A stretch of DNA of 64,000 bases, from assembly GCA_963693105.1 (NCBI GenBank), contig OY843752.1, positions 620,001 to 684,000 of the forward strand, read 5' to 3'. The DNA is from Oxydemutator sp963693105. Lineage in GTDB: Bacteria > Pseudomonadota > Gammaproteobacteria > Poriferisulfidales > Oxydemutatoraceae. The translations under genes were made by a program, and so were the position numbers. The notes under the pieces were generated by a model. The model was not told the DNA's origin. It saw only the letters and a program-made list of their open reading frames with translations, and did no database searches. Below, in pieces: positions 8,497-17,486 of this stretch (its first letter is position 1; each line of letters opens with the position of its first letter).

Positions 8497-9045
8497 ATGC
8501 CTTCGCGGGACCAGCAGAGTTATTTTGAATTGTTCGATCTCCCGCCCGGCTTTTCGATAGACCCGGTCGCGGTCGAAAAAAAATACCGCAAATTGCAGGC
8601 GCTGCTGCATCCGGACCGCTACGCGGCGTCCGGCGAACAACAAAAACGCATCGCCATGCGTCACTCGGCGCTGATCAACGAGGCCTACGGCGTGCTGACG
8701 GACGACTGCGCCAGAGCCGGTCATCTGTTGCAACTGCAAGGCATGGAGCTGAACGAAGAAACCGACACCACCAACGACGCCGGCTTTCTGGCCGAGCAGA
8801 TGGAGTTCAGGGAGTGCTTGCAGCAACTGGATGAGCAGGCGGACCGGCGGGCGGCGGCGGCGCAAGCCGGGCAGTTGTCGGCGCAGGTGGCCGAGCGCGC
8901 CGCGCAAGTCCGCGACGGTTTCAGCCGGGCCTGGCGCCACGGCGACTTCGAGGCGGCGCGGGAGTGGCTTTTGAAGATGAAATTCATCAGCAGGCTGGAT
9001 GCCGGAATCAAGGCCGCCACCGCGGAATTCCAGACGGAGAACTGA
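8497..9045 (+). CDS. hscB: J-domain co-chaperone HscB
   Basis: The start at ATG 8497 gives 182 residues (E. coli 171). The N-terminal J domain has SYFELFDLPPGFSID and the HPD tripeptide in LLHPDRY, which stimulates HscA ATPase. The C-terminal three-helix domain that binds IscU includes LAEQMEFRECL. Upstream in-frame codons to 8452 lack a ribosome-binding site. It ends 1 nt before the hscA start. Confidence 0.95.
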   Translation: MPSRDQQSYFELFDLPPGFSIDPVAVEKKYRKLQALLHPDRYAASGEQQKRIAMRHSALINEAYGVLTDDCARAGHLLQLQGMELNEETDTTNDAGFLAEQMEFRECLQQLDEQADRRAAAAQAGQLSAQVAERAAQVRDGFSRAWRHGDFEAAREWLLKMKFISRLDAGIKAATAEFQTEN

Positions 9046-9046
9046 C

Positions 9047-10912
9047 TTGACCTTGCTGCAAATCACCGAGCCCGGGCAGCCGGCGGCGCGCGAACGCCGC
9101 CGCGCGGTCGGCATGGATCTGGGCACGACCAACTCGCTGGTCGCGGTGGTGCGAAACGGGCTGCCTGAAACGCTGTCCGGCGCGGTGCCGTCGCTGGTGC
9201 ATTACCGTGCCGGCGACGCGCCGCTGGTCGGCGATGCCGCGCAGGATGCGTCGCTCGAAGACCCCGCCAACACGGTGGTTTCGGTCAAGCGCCTGATGGG
9301 CCGCGGCGGCGCCGATCTCGGCCACCTGCCGGACTGGTTCGGCTATCAATTGAACTGCGACAACCCCGGGGTGCCCAGGCTGCAAACCGCGGCGGGCGAC
9401 AAGAGCGCGGTCGAGGTGTCGGCCGACATCCTGCGCGTTCTCAGGCACCGCGCCGAGCAGGCGCTCGGCGGCGGGCTCGACGGCGTTGTCATCACGGTGC
9501 CCGCCTATTTTGACGATGCCCAGCGCCAGGCCACGAAGGACGCGGCGCGCCTCGCCGGGCTGAACGTGTACCGCCTGATCAACGAGCCGACGGCGGCGGC
9601 GGTCGCCTACGGCCTCGACCACGGCGCCGACGACGAGTTGATTGTCGTGTTTGATCTCGGCGGCGGCACTTTCGACGTGTCCGTCCTGCGGCTCGACAAG
9701 GGCGTGCTGCGCGTTCTCGCGACCGGCGGCGACAGTCTGCTGGGTGGAGACGACCTCGACCGCGCGCTCGCCGATTATCTGGCCGGGCAGGCGCCGCCGT
9801 CGTCGTTTGAGCGCACGCCGCACACGTTGCGCTACCTGCTGGCCGCGGCGCGGCGCGCGAAGGAGGCGCTGAGCGGGTCGGATGCCGTCGAGTGCCTGCT
9901 GTCTCCGCCCGGTTGCGGCGATTGGCGCGTGAACCTGTCGCGCGCGCAGTTCGAACAACTCGCGGCGCCGCTGGTGGACACGGCGGTGGCCGTGTGCCGC
10001 CGCGTGCTGCACGACGCCGATGTGCGGCCCGCGCAGGTGCAAAACATTGTCCTGGTCGGCGGCTCGACGCGAATTCCGCTGGTGCGCGCGCGCGTCGGGG
10101 AGTTTTTTGGCCGCGAGCTGCTGACGGACATTGACCCCGACGAGGTGGTCGCGCTGGGCGCGGCCGTCCAGGCCGACACGCTGGCCGGCAACCGCGCCGA
10201 CGGCGATGAAATGCTGCTGCTCGACGTCGTGCCGCTGTCGCTCGGCATCGAAATCATGGGCGGTCTGGCCGAGAAGATTATTCCGCGCAACAGCGTCATC
10301 CCGACCGCCAAAGCGCAGGAGTTCACGACCGGCAGGGACGGCCAGACCGGTTTGTCGGTGCATGTCGTCCAGGGCGAGCGGCCGCTGGTGTCCGATTGCC
10401 GCTCGCTCGCAAAATTCGAGTTGAAGGGCATTGCGCCGCGCAAGGCGGGCGCGGCCAGAATTGAAGTCACGTTCCGCGTGGACGCCGACGGCCTGCTGTC
10501 GGTCGAGGCCGAAGAGCCGGCCTCCGGTGTGCGCACCGTGGTCGAGGTCAAGCCGTCCTACGGCCTTGCCGACGGCGAGGTCGAGCGGATGATACTCGAT
10601 TCCGCCGCGCACGCCGGCGAGGATATGCAACTGCGCAAACTGCGCGAGCAGCAGGTCGAGGGCGCGAGGGTGGTCGAGGCGCTTGCGGCGGCGCTCGCCG
10701 AGGACGGCGACACGCTGCTGGACGAGTCCGAGCGCGCGCCGATACTCGACGCCAGGCGGCGGCTTGAAAGCGAAATCGAGCGCGGCGACGCCGATTCGAT
10801 ACACACCGCGATCGGGCATCTGGAAACGTGCAGTGAAACCTACGTGGCGCGGCGCATGAACCTCGGCATCCGCAAGGCCCTTGCCGGACACGACACCGGC
10901 GAGTTCGAGTAG
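9047..10912 (+). CDS. hscA: Hsp70-type chaperone HscA
   Basis: The TTG at 9047 gives an N-terminus TLLQITEPGQPAARERRR that aligns with E. coli HscA, followed by the ATPase phosphate loop GMDLGTTNSLVAVVR. Further Hsp70 motifs are VITVPAYFDDAQRQATKDAA, VFDLGGGTFDVSVL and ILVGGSTRIPLVR-like, then the substrate-binding domain. Length 621 residues versus 616 in E. coli. It releases clusters from IscU via the LPPVK motif. Coupled tightly to hscB (1 nt gap). Confidence 0.96.
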   Translation: MTLLQITEPGQPAARERRRAVGMDLGTTNSLVAVVRNGLPETLSGAVPSLVHYRAGDAPLVGDAAQDASLEDPANTVVSVKRLMGRGGADLGHLPDWFGYQLNCDNPGVPRLQTAAGDKSAVEVSADILRVLRHRAEQALGGGLDGVVITVPAYFDDAQRQATKDAARLAGLNVYRLINEPTAAAVAYGLDHGADDELIVVFDLGGGTFDVSVLRLDKGVLRVLATGGDSLLGGDDLDRALADYLAGQAPPSSFERTPHTLRYLLAAARRAKEALSGSDAVECLLSPPGCGDWRVNLSRAQFEQLAAPLVDTAVAVCRRVLHDADVRPAQVQNIVLVGGSTRIPLVRARVGEFFGRELLTDIDPDEVVALGAAVQADTLAGNRADGDEMLLLDVVPLSLGIEIMGGLAEKIIPRNSVIPTAKAQEFTTGRDGQTGLSVHVVQGERPLVSDCRSLAKFELKGIAPRKAGAARIEVTFRVDADGLLSVEAEEPASGVRTVVEVKPSYGLADGEVERMILDSAAHAGEDMQLRKLREQQVEGARVVEALAAALAEDGDTLLDESERAPILDARRRLESEIERGDADSIHTAIGHLETCSETYVARRMNLGIRKALAGHDTGEFE

Positions 10913-10925
10913 GCTTCGGGACGTC

Positions 10926-11264
10926 ATGGCGAAGATTACTTTTCTGCCGCATTCCACAATCTGTCCGCAGGGCAAGACGGTGGAGGCCGAGGCCGGTGTC
11001 AGCATCTGCGACGCGGCGCTCGCCGCCGGCGTCGAAATCGAACACGCCTGCGAGAAGTCGTGCGCCTGCACGACCTGCCACGTTCATGTGCGGCAGGGCT
11101 ACGATTCACTGGAGGAGCCCTCGGAGAACGAGGAAGACTACCTCGACAAGGCGTGGGGGCTGGATCCCGACTCCAGACTAAGCTGCCAGGCGAAAGTGGC
11201 GGATGAGGACCTTGTTGTCGAGATTCCGAAGTACACTATCAACCTGGTTTCCGAATCTCACTGA
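10926..11264 (+). CDS. fdx: Isc-type [2Fe-2S] ferredoxin
   Basis: A 112-residue adrenodoxin-type ferredoxin (E. coli Fdx 111). The cluster ligands are in the CEKSCACTTCHVH segment (three cysteines, with one extra) plus a Cys in SRLSCQAKV. It supplies electrons for cluster assembly on IscU. It starts 13 nt after hscA and is followed by iscX. Confidence 0.96.
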   Translation: MAKITFLPHSTICPQGKTVEAEAGVSICDAALAAGVEIEHACEKSCACTTCHVHVRQGYDSLEEPSENEEDYLDKAWGLDPDSRLSCQAKVADEDLVVEIPKYTINLVSESH

Positions 11265-11278
11265 CAGGGGGACAATGC

Positions 11279-11479
11279 ATGAGTTTGAAATGGACCGACA
11301 GTCTGGAAGTCGCGCTCGCGCTCGACGCCGCGCATCCGGATGTGGATCCGCGTTATATCCGTTTTACCGATTTGCATGCCTGGGTTTGCGAACTGGAGGA
11401 TTTTGACGACGAACCGCAACAATCCGGCGAGAAGATACTCGAAGCAATCCAGATGGCATGGATGGAGGAAAAGGAATGA
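11279..11479 (+). CDS. iscX: Isc accessory protein IscX
   Basis: A 66-residue acidic protein with the family signature: KWTDSLEVALALDAAHPDVD, RFTDLHAWVCELEDFDD and a C-terminal AIQMAWMEE. It binds IscS and modulates desulfurase activity or iron delivery. It is the usual last gene of the isc cluster. The stop overlaps the ndk start in an ATGA configuration. Confidence 0.95.
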   Translation: MSLKWTDSLEVALALDAAHPDVDPRYIRFTDLHAWVCELEDFDDEPQQSGEKILEAIQMAWMEEKE

Positions 11480-11904
11480 CGGAGCGCACCTTGTCCATCC
11501 TGAAGCCGGACGCGGTTTCCAAAAACCTGATTGGCGAAATCAACTCGCGTTTCGAGCGCGGCGGCCTGTGCATCGTGGCGATGAAAATGCTGCACCTGAC
11601 GCGCCGCCAGGCCGAGAAGTTTTATGCGATTCACCGCGAGCGCCCCTTTTTCGGCGCCCTGGTCTCGTTCATGAGCTCCGGGCCGGTGGTGGTTCAGGTG
11701 CTGGAAGGCGAGGACGCGATTCGCCTGAACCGGCAACTGATGGGCGACACCGACCCGGCGGAGGCGGCGCCCGGCACCGTGCGCGCCGATTTTGCCTCGA
11801 CCATTGATGAAAACGCCGTCCACGGCTCCGACTCGCCCGAAACCGCCGAGGCCGAGATTGCCTTTTTCTTCGAACCGGACGAGATTTGCGAGCGCGTGCG
11901 CTGA
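11476..11904 (+). CDS. ndk: Nucleoside diphosphate kinase
   Basis: 142 residues starting at ATG 11476 (TERTLSILKPDAVSKNLIG), the canonical N-terminus. The catalytic histidine lies in ENAVHGSDS. It equilibrates NTP and dNTP pools by phospho-His transfer. A GGAGG within the iscX end serves as ribosome-binding site and the start overlaps the iscX stop. Translational coupling of ndk to isc is common in gammaproteobacteria. Confidence 0.96.
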   Translation: MTERTLSILKPDAVSKNLIGEINSRFERGGLCIVAMKMLHLTRRQAEKFYAIHRERPFFGALVSFMSSGPVVVQVLEGEDAIRLNRQLMGDTDPAEAAPGTVRADFASTIDENAVHGSDSPETAEAEIAFFFEPDEICERVR

Positions 11905-11955
11905 CGGGCAATCGCATATCAATCCCGCTATACTTTCCAAATAAGGAGCACTGTC

Positions 11956-13398
11956 ATGGCAAAAGCACTCGATCTCGCAAAGGAAAACCTGCTCGAATCC
12001 GCAGGACTGGATGAAAACAACATCGGCAGCGTTTTGTCGTCGCTGATGGCGCCCGGCATGGACGATGCCGAGTTGTATTTCCAGCACAGCCGCAGCGAGT
12101 CCTGGTCGCTTGAAGACGGCATCGTCAAGGAAGCCGGTTTCAACGTCGGGCGCGGCGTCGGTGTGCGCGCGGTTTCCGGCGAAAAAACCGGCTTTGCCTA
12201 TTCCGACGAAATCCTGTTGCCGGCGCTGATGGACGCGGGTGCGGCGGCGCGCGCCATCGTCCAGTCCGGCGGCAGCGGACAAATGCAGGCGTGGCGCAAA
12301 TCCGGGGGCCGCGATCTCTATCCGGAGGACGACCCGGCGGTTTCGATGGACGCGCCGGAAAAAGTCGCGTTGCTGCGCGCGATGGACGAGGCCGGGCGCC
12401 GCGCCGATCCGCGCGTCAAGCAGGTCATGGTCTCGCTCGTCGGCACGCACGATGTGGTGCTGGTAGCCGCCGCCGACGGCACGTTCACGGCCGATGTCCG
12501 CCCGCTGGTGCGTCTCAACGCCACCGTCGTCGCCGAGGACGGTGACCTGAAGGAGCGCGGCGTGTCCGGCGCCGGCGGACGCTACGATTACCGAACGCTG
12601 CTCGACCGGCACGACCCGCGCGAACTGGTCGAGGAAGCCGTGCGTTACGCGCTGCTGAACCTGGAGGCGGTGCCGGCGCCCGCCGGCGAGATGGTGGTCG
12701 TGCTCGGCCCGGGCTGGCCCGGCGTGTTGCTGCACGAGGCCATCGGCCACGGCCTGGAGGGTGATTTCTGCCGCAAGGGCACGTCGGCTTTCAGCAACCG
12801 CATCGGCGAACGCGTCGCCGCCGCCGAAGTGACCGTCGTTGACGACGGCACGCTGCCCGGCCGCCGCGGCTCGCTCAACGTGGACGACGAGGGCGTGCCG
12901 ACGCAATGCACCACGCTGATTGAAAACGGCGTGCTCAAGGGCTACATACAGGACAAACTGAACGCGCGCCTGATGGGCACGGCGCCGACCGGCAACGGCC
13001 GCCGCCAGTCGTACGCGCACCTGCCGATGCCGCGCATGACCAACACCTACATGCTGCCCGGGCGGCACGACCCCGAGGAGATCATCCGGTCGGTGGATCG
13101 CGGGATTTACGCGGCCAATTTCGGCGGCGGCCAGGTCGATATCACGTCGGGCAAGTTTGTGTTTTCGGCGTGTGAGGCCTACCGGATTGAGAAGGGAAAA
13201 ATTACGCTGCCGGTCAAGGGCGTGTCGCTGGTCGGCAACGGCCCGGATGTGCTGACCCGCGTTTCGATGGTCGGCAACGACCTGGCGCTCGACGACGGCA
13301 TCGGCACGTGCGGCAAGCACGGGCAAATGGTTCCGGTCGGCGTCGGCCAGCCGACGATGCGCGTGGACGGCCTGACGGTCGGGGGCACCGGCTCTTGA
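11956..13398 (+). CDS. tldD: Metalloprotease subunit TldD
   Basis: 480 residues, the usual TldD length. The zinc-protease motif HEAIGHGLEGDF (HExxxH) is intact, followed by the conserved GTLPGRRGSLNVDDEG region and a C-terminal TCGKHGQMVPVGVGQPTMRV. TldD with TldE (PmbA) forms a heterodimer that cleaves unfolded peptides; in E. coli it trims the microcin B17 leader and degrades CcdA. An AAGGAG ribosome-binding site precedes the ATG and a TATACT -10-like box is at 11929-11934. Its stop overlaps the TTG start of pmbA. Confidence 0.95.
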   Translation: MAKALDLAKENLLESAGLDENNIGSVLSSLMAPGMDDAELYFQHSRSESWSLEDGIVKEAGFNVGRGVGVRAVSGEKTGFAYSDEILLPALMDAGAAARAIVQSGGSGQMQAWRKSGGRDLYPEDDPAVSMDAPEKVALLRAMDEAGRRADPRVKQVMVSLVGTHDVVLVAAADGTFTADVRPLVRLNATVVAEDGDLKERGVSGAGGRYDYRTLLDRHDPRELVEEAVRYALLNLEAVPAPAGEMVVVLGPGWPGVLLHEAIGHGLEGDFCRKGTSAFSNRIGERVAAAEVTVVDDGTLPGRRGSLNVDDEGVPTQCTTLIENGVLKGYIQDKLNARLMGTAPTGNGRRQSYAHLPMPRMTNTYMLPGRHDPEEIIRSVDRGIYAANFGGGQVDITSGKFVFSACEAYRIEKGKITLPVKGVSLVGNGPDVLTRVSMVGNDLALDDGIGTCGKHGQMVPVGVGQPTMRVDGLTVGGTGS

Positions 13399-14738
13399 AG
13401 ACGCAGGATTTCGACATCGAGGCGGCGAAGGGAAAAGCGTTGTCGCTGGTGGCGCGCGTGCTCGACGAGGCCGCGCGCTTGAAGGCCGACGCCGCCGAGG
13501 TTTCGGTCGGGCGCAGTTACGGGTTTTCGACCACCGTGCGCATGGGCGAGGTCGAGACGCTGGAACACGAGAACGACCAGGACTTTGTGCTGACGGTTTA
13601 TTTCGGCAAGAGGAAAGGTTCGGTCTCCTCTTCCGACCTGCGCGCCGAGTCGGTTTCGGACATGGTCGCGGCCGCCTGCGCGATTGCGGGCGAGGTCGGC
13701 GAGGACGAGTGCGCCGGTCTTCCCGACCCCGGCGACATGGTCGCCACGGTGGCCGACCTCGACCTCGACCGTCCGTGGTCTCTCGACATCGGCGCCGCGG
13801 TTGAACTCGCCACCGAGTGCGAGGACACCGCGCGTGCGACGCCTGAAATCGTCAATTCGGAGGGCGCCTCGGTTCATACGATCCGCGGGCTGCACTGCTA
13901 TGGCAACAGCCACGGTTTCAGCGACGCCTACTCCGGCACCCGCCACGGCATCAGTTGTCTGGTGGTGGCCGGGCGCAACGGCGGCATGCAGCGCGACGGC
14001 TGGTACAGCGTCAACCGCTACTCGCCGCGGCTTGAAACGCCGGCGCGGGTCGGCAGCCGCGCCGCCGAGCGCGCGGTGCGCCGCCTCGGCGCGCGCAAGA
14101 TTGCCAGCTGCAAGGTTCCGGTGCTGTTCATTCCGGAGATGGCGCGCACGTTGTTCGGTTGTTTCATCGGCGCGGTCAGCGGCCCCGCGCTGTACCGCAA
14201 GACCACGTTTTTGCAGGACACTCTCGGCCAGCGCATTTTTCCGGAGTGGCTTTGCATGGACGAGGAGCCGCTGATTCAAGGCGGCTTGTACAGCGCGCCG
14301 TTCGACTTCGAGGGTGTCGGCACCTGCGCGCATGCCGTCGTTCGGGACGGCGTGCTCGACAGTTACGTGCTCGACAGTTATTCCGCCCGCCGCCTGGGTC
14401 TGCACACGACGGGCAACGCCGGCGGCATCAGGAACCTGGCTGTCAGGAGCAACGCGGGCGGTTTTGACGATCTCGTGGCGGCGATGGGCACGGGGCTGGT
14501 CGTGACCGAGTTGATCGGCTCCGGCATCAACCCGGTGACCGGCGACTACTCGCAGGGCGCCGCCGGTTTCTGGGTCGAGAACGGCGCGCTGGCGTACCCG
14601 GTCGAGGAGATTACGGTGGCGGGCAACCTCAAGACGATGTTCGATTCCATCGCTCTGGTCGGCGACGACGTGGACGAAAGATCGAGCATCCGCTGTGGCT
14701 CGCTGCTGCTGTCGGAAATGACGGTGGCCGGGAAATAG
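13395..14738 (+). CDS. pmbA: Metalloprotease partner subunit TldE/PmbA
   Basis: 447 residues beginning with a TTG at 13395 that overlaps the tldD stop. It has the TldD/PmbA fold signatures RMGEVETLEHENDQ, SYSARRLGLHTTGNAGG and SGINPVTGDYSQGAAGFWVENG, but lacks the HExxxH motif, as expected for the non-catalytic TldE subunit. Together with TldD it forms the peptide-degrading heterodimer. Direct adjacency of the two genes is unlike E. coli but common elsewhere. Confidence 0.94.
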   Translation: MKTQDFDIEAAKGKALSLVARVLDEAARLKADAAEVSVGRSYGFSTTVRMGEVETLEHENDQDFVLTVYFGKRKGSVSSSDLRAESVSDMVAAACAIAGEVGEDECAGLPDPGDMVATVADLDLDRPWSLDIGAAVELATECEDTARATPEIVNSEGASVHTIRGLHCYGNSHGFSDAYSGTRHGISCLVVAGRNGGMQRDGWYSVNRYSPRLETPARVGSRAAERAVRRLGARKIASCKVPVLFIPEMARTLFGCFIGAVSGPALYRKTTFLQDTLGQRIFPEWLCMDEEPLIQGGLYSAPFDFEGVGTCAHAVVRDGVLDSYVLDSYSARRLGLHTTGNAGGIRNLAVRSNAGGFDDLVAAMGTGLVVTELIGSGINPVTGDYSQGAAGFWVENGALAYPVEEITVAGNLKTMFDSIALVGDDVDERSSIRCGSLLLSEMTVAGK

Positions 14739-14746
14739 GAGGTTGC

Positions 14747-15523
14747 ATGATTGTCGTTCTGTCACCGGCGAAGCGGCTTGATTTCGAGGCGCCCGGTTTG
14801 CGCAAACACACCCAGCCCGAGTTTCTGAACGACGCGCAGAAGTTGGCCGGCGGCTTGAAAAAACTGTCGGCGCGGGACTTGCAGGAGTTGATGAATGTCA
14901 GCGTGAAGATCGCCGAATTGAATGTCGAGCGTTATCGCAAATGGAAAAAACCCTTTACGCCGGCCAACGCCAAACAGGCGGTGCTGGCTTTTCGCGGCGA
15001 TGTTTATCAGGGGCTGGACGCCGACTCTTTCAGCGCCGCCGACCTGGATTTCGCGCAGCGCCACGTGCGCGTGTTGTCGGGGTTGTACGGCGTGCTCAGG
15101 CCGCTCGATTTGATTCAGCCGTACCGCCTTGAAATGGGGACGCGGTTTGCCGCCGGCAACGGCGCGGACGACCTCTATGCGTTCTGGGGCGACAAGATTA
15201 CGCGCCGTCTGAACGCGGAGTTCGGGGAGTCCGGGCGCGGCGGCGCGGCGGTGCTCGTCAATCTGGCCTCGAAGGAGTATTTCAGCGTGATTCGTCCGGA
15301 CGGGCTGAAGGCGCGGATTGTGACGCCGGTGTTCAAGGAGAAAAAGAACGGCGGTTACAAGGTGGTCAGTTTCACCGCCAAACGCTCGCGCGGAATGATG
15401 ACTTCATGGATTGTCAGAAACCGCGTTGGCGAGGTCTCGAAAATCAAGCAGTTCCGGGAGGGGGGATATGCTTTCAACGCCGGGCTGTCCGATGCGGCGG
15501 ACTGGGTGTTCACGCGGAACTGA
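14747..15523 (+). CDS. yaaA: Peroxide stress protein YaaA
   Basis: 258 residues, identical in length class to E. coli YaaA, with the signature start MIVVLSPAKRLDFEAP, LSGLYGVLRPLDLIQPYRLE and the C-terminal MTSWIVRNRV. It limits damage by intracellular iron during peroxide stress and has been reported to bind DNA. It starts 8 nt after pmbA. A GC hairpin (15525-15540) follows the stop, without a T-run. Confidence 0.93.
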   Translation: MIVVLSPAKRLDFEAPGLRKHTQPEFLNDAQKLAGGLKKLSARDLQELMNVSVKIAELNVERYRKWKKPFTPANAKQAVLAFRGDVYQGLDADSFSAADLDFAQRHVRVLSGLYGVLRPLDLIQPYRLEMGTRFAAGNGADDLYAFWGDKITRRLNAEFGESGRGGAAVLVNLASKEYFSVIRPDGLKARIVTPVFKEKKNGGYKVVSFTAKRSRGMMTSWIVRNRVGEVSKIKQFREGGYAFNAGLSDAADWVFTRN

Positions 15524-15542
15524 ACCCGCCTGACGGCGGGGC

Positions 15543-16094
15543 GTGACGGCGTCCGGCCGCGTGATGATGGCTCAGTGCATGCTGGTATGGCGGTTGGCCA
15601 CGTTCAGGGCCGCGCCCCAGGATTTTCCTGTCTCCGGCGTCTTGCTCACGGCCTTTTGCTTTCTGATGGTGGTCAGCGGCGTTTTGTCCGCCCGACTTGC
15701 CAATGTGCCGGACCGGATGTGGATAGACGCCGCCGTTGAACTGGTCTTTACGCTGGCCTTTGTTTACGTGCTGCTGCTGCTGTTCCGCTTTCCGGAACGT
15801 TTCCCGCAGACGATGACCGCGCTGGCGGGCAGCAACGCGCTGTTCAACGTGATTTTGATGCCGCTTAATTATTTCGCCGTGCAGTTGAGTTTCGACGCGG
15901 CGCCGGCGGGCGCGTCCACGCCGCCGTTCAGCGCCATGATGGCCCTGGTTTATCTCGCCGTCTTCATCTGGATTGTGCGGGTCACGGGACATATTCTGCT
16001 GCACACGCTGGAGGTGCGGCTGTCGTTTGCAATCGGCATCGCGCTGCTGTACATGGCGGGCAATCTCGCGCTGTCTCTTTCCATCCATGTTTGA
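15543..16094 (+). CDS. Four-helix integral membrane protein upstream of mpl
   Basis: A hydrophobic protein of up to 183 residues with about four predicted membrane segments (around residues 29-49, 62-82, 96-113 and 131-180). The start may be the GTG at 15543 or one of the ATG codons at 15564/15567. Its stop lies inside mpl, an 8 nt overlap, so the two are coupled. I do not recognise a catalytic motif. A role linked to envelope or murein recycling is suggested only by the neighbour. Confidence 0.75.
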   Translation: MTASGRVMMAQCMLVWRLATFRAAPQDFPVSGVLLTAFCFLMVVSGVLSARLANVPDRMWIDAAVELVFTLAFVYVLLLLFRFPERFPQTMTALAGSNALFNVILMPLNYFAVQLSFDAAPAGASTPPFSAMMALVYLAVFIWIVRVTGHILLHTLEVRLSFAIGIALLYMAGNLALSLSIHV

Positions 16095-17466
16095 GCGCCG
16101 CGTTTACCTGCTCGGCATCTGCGGCACCTTCATGGCGGGGCTTGCGTGCCTCGCGCGTGAACTCGGCTGCGAGGTCGGCGGTTGCGACAAGGGCGCCTGG
16201 CCGCCGATGAGCGAGCAGCTGGCGAAGCATCGCATCACGTTTGATACGTCGTGTGGCGCCGACACCGGCGGCGGTTACGACCGTTACATCATCGGCAACG
16301 CGTTGTCGCGCGGCGACGAACTGGTCGAGGCGCTGCTCGACCAACGCCTGCCGGTGGTGTCCGGGCCGCAGTGGCTGTACGAGGCGGTTTTGCACCAGCG
16401 CCGTGTGCTGTGTGTCGCCGGCACGCACGGCAAGACCACGGCCAGCGCGATGCTCGCCTGGATACTGGAGTTCGCCGGCATGGCGCCGGGGTTTTTGATT
16501 GGCGGCGCGCCGGTTGATTTCGACACTTCGGCGCGCCTCGGCCAGTCCGATCTTTTCGTCATCGAGGGCGACGAATACGATACCGCCTTTTTCGACAAAC
16601 GCTCGAAGTTTGTGCACTACCGGCCGCAGGTGCTGGTGCTGAACAATCTTGAATTCGACCACGCCGACATTTTCGACGACCTTGAAAAAATCAAGACGCA
16701 GTTTCACCACCTGTTGCGGACGCTGCCCGGCAGCGGCCTGGTCATCGCCCGCGCCGGTGACGCAAACCTGCGCTCGGTGCTGGAACGCGGCGTGTGGTCG
16801 GAGTTGCAGACGTTCGGCCTGCAGGGCGAGGACGCCGACTGGCAGGCGCGCGCGTCGGGCGCCGGCGGTTTCGAGGTGTACCACCTGGGGGAATACGCGG
16901 GCGCATGCGATTGGTCCATGCCCGGCGACCACAACATCGCCAACGCAATCGGCGCCGTGGCCGCGGCGTACCGGGTGGGCGTGCCAGTGGCCGCTTCGCT
17001 GGAAGCGCTGGGGCGGTTTCACGGCGTGCGCCGCCGCCTGGAGGTTTTCGCCGAGGCCGGCGGCGTGACAATCTACGACGATTTTGCCCACCACCCGACG
17101 GAAATTCGCGCGAGTCTCGGCGCGGTGCGCGCCCGTCTGGACGGGGGCAGATTGCTCGCGGTCTTTGAGCCGCGCTCGAACACGATCAGGGCGGGGCTGC
17201 ACAACGACCATCTGGGCGCATCGTTTGACGAGGCCGACCGGCTTTTCTTCTACCGCCCGCCGACATTGGAATGGGACCCCGAGGCGATGCTCGCGCGGGC
17301 CGGATCGCGCTGGTCGGTGCACGGCGAAATCGGGGAGTTGGTTGAAGCGGTGGCCGGCGAAGCCGCGGCGGGGGACAGCGTGGTCGTGATGTCAAACGGC
17401 GACTTCGGCGGCGTCCACGGACGGCTGGAGGCGCGGTTGCAGGCAGGCGGCGTTTCGGCGGGGTGA
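16087..17466 (+). CDS. mpl: UDP-MurNAc tripeptide ligase Mpl
   Basis: 459 residues (E. coli Mpl 457). The N-terminal Rossmann motif is VYLLGICGTFMAGLACLARE, the ATP loop is VAGTHGKTTASAMLAW, followed by EGDEYDTAFFDKRSKFVHY and the C-terminal DDFAHHPTEI of Mur ligases. The tripeptide-recycling subclass is indicated by the GICGTFMAG start rather than the MurC form. It reattaches recycled L-Ala-D-Glu-mDAP to UDP-MurNAc in the cytoplasm. It is the last gene of this rightward run. Confidence 0.95.
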   Translation: MFERRVYLLGICGTFMAGLACLARELGCEVGGCDKGAWPPMSEQLAKHRITFDTSCGADTGGGYDRYIIGNALSRGDELVEALLDQRLPVVSGPQWLYEAVLHQRRVLCVAGTHGKTTASAMLAWILEFAGMAPGFLIGGAPVDFDTSARLGQSDLFVIEGDEYDTAFFDKRSKFVHYRPQVLVLNNLEFDHADIFDDLEKIKTQFHHLLRTLPGSGLVIARAGDANLRSVLERGVWSELQTFGLQGEDADWQARASGAGGFEVYHLGEYAGACDWSMPGDHNIANAIGAVAAAYRVGVPVAASLEALGRFHGVRRRLEVFAEAGGVTIYDDFAHHPTEIRASLGAVRARLDGGRLLAVFEPRSNTIRAGLHNDHLGASFDEADRLFFYRPPTLEWDPEAMLARAGSRWSVHGEIGELVEAVAGEAAAGDSVVVMSNGDFGGVHGRLEARLQAGGVSAG

Positions 17467-17486
17467 GTGACAGTTTTTGCGTGGTG

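Noticed and set aside
9008..11071. Very long open frame on the minus strand opposite hscA
   Set aside because: A shadow of GC-rich codon bias in hscA; its sequence is Arg/Ala/Gln-rich with no domain, as for many such frames opposite tldD, nqrA, gspD and gspE.
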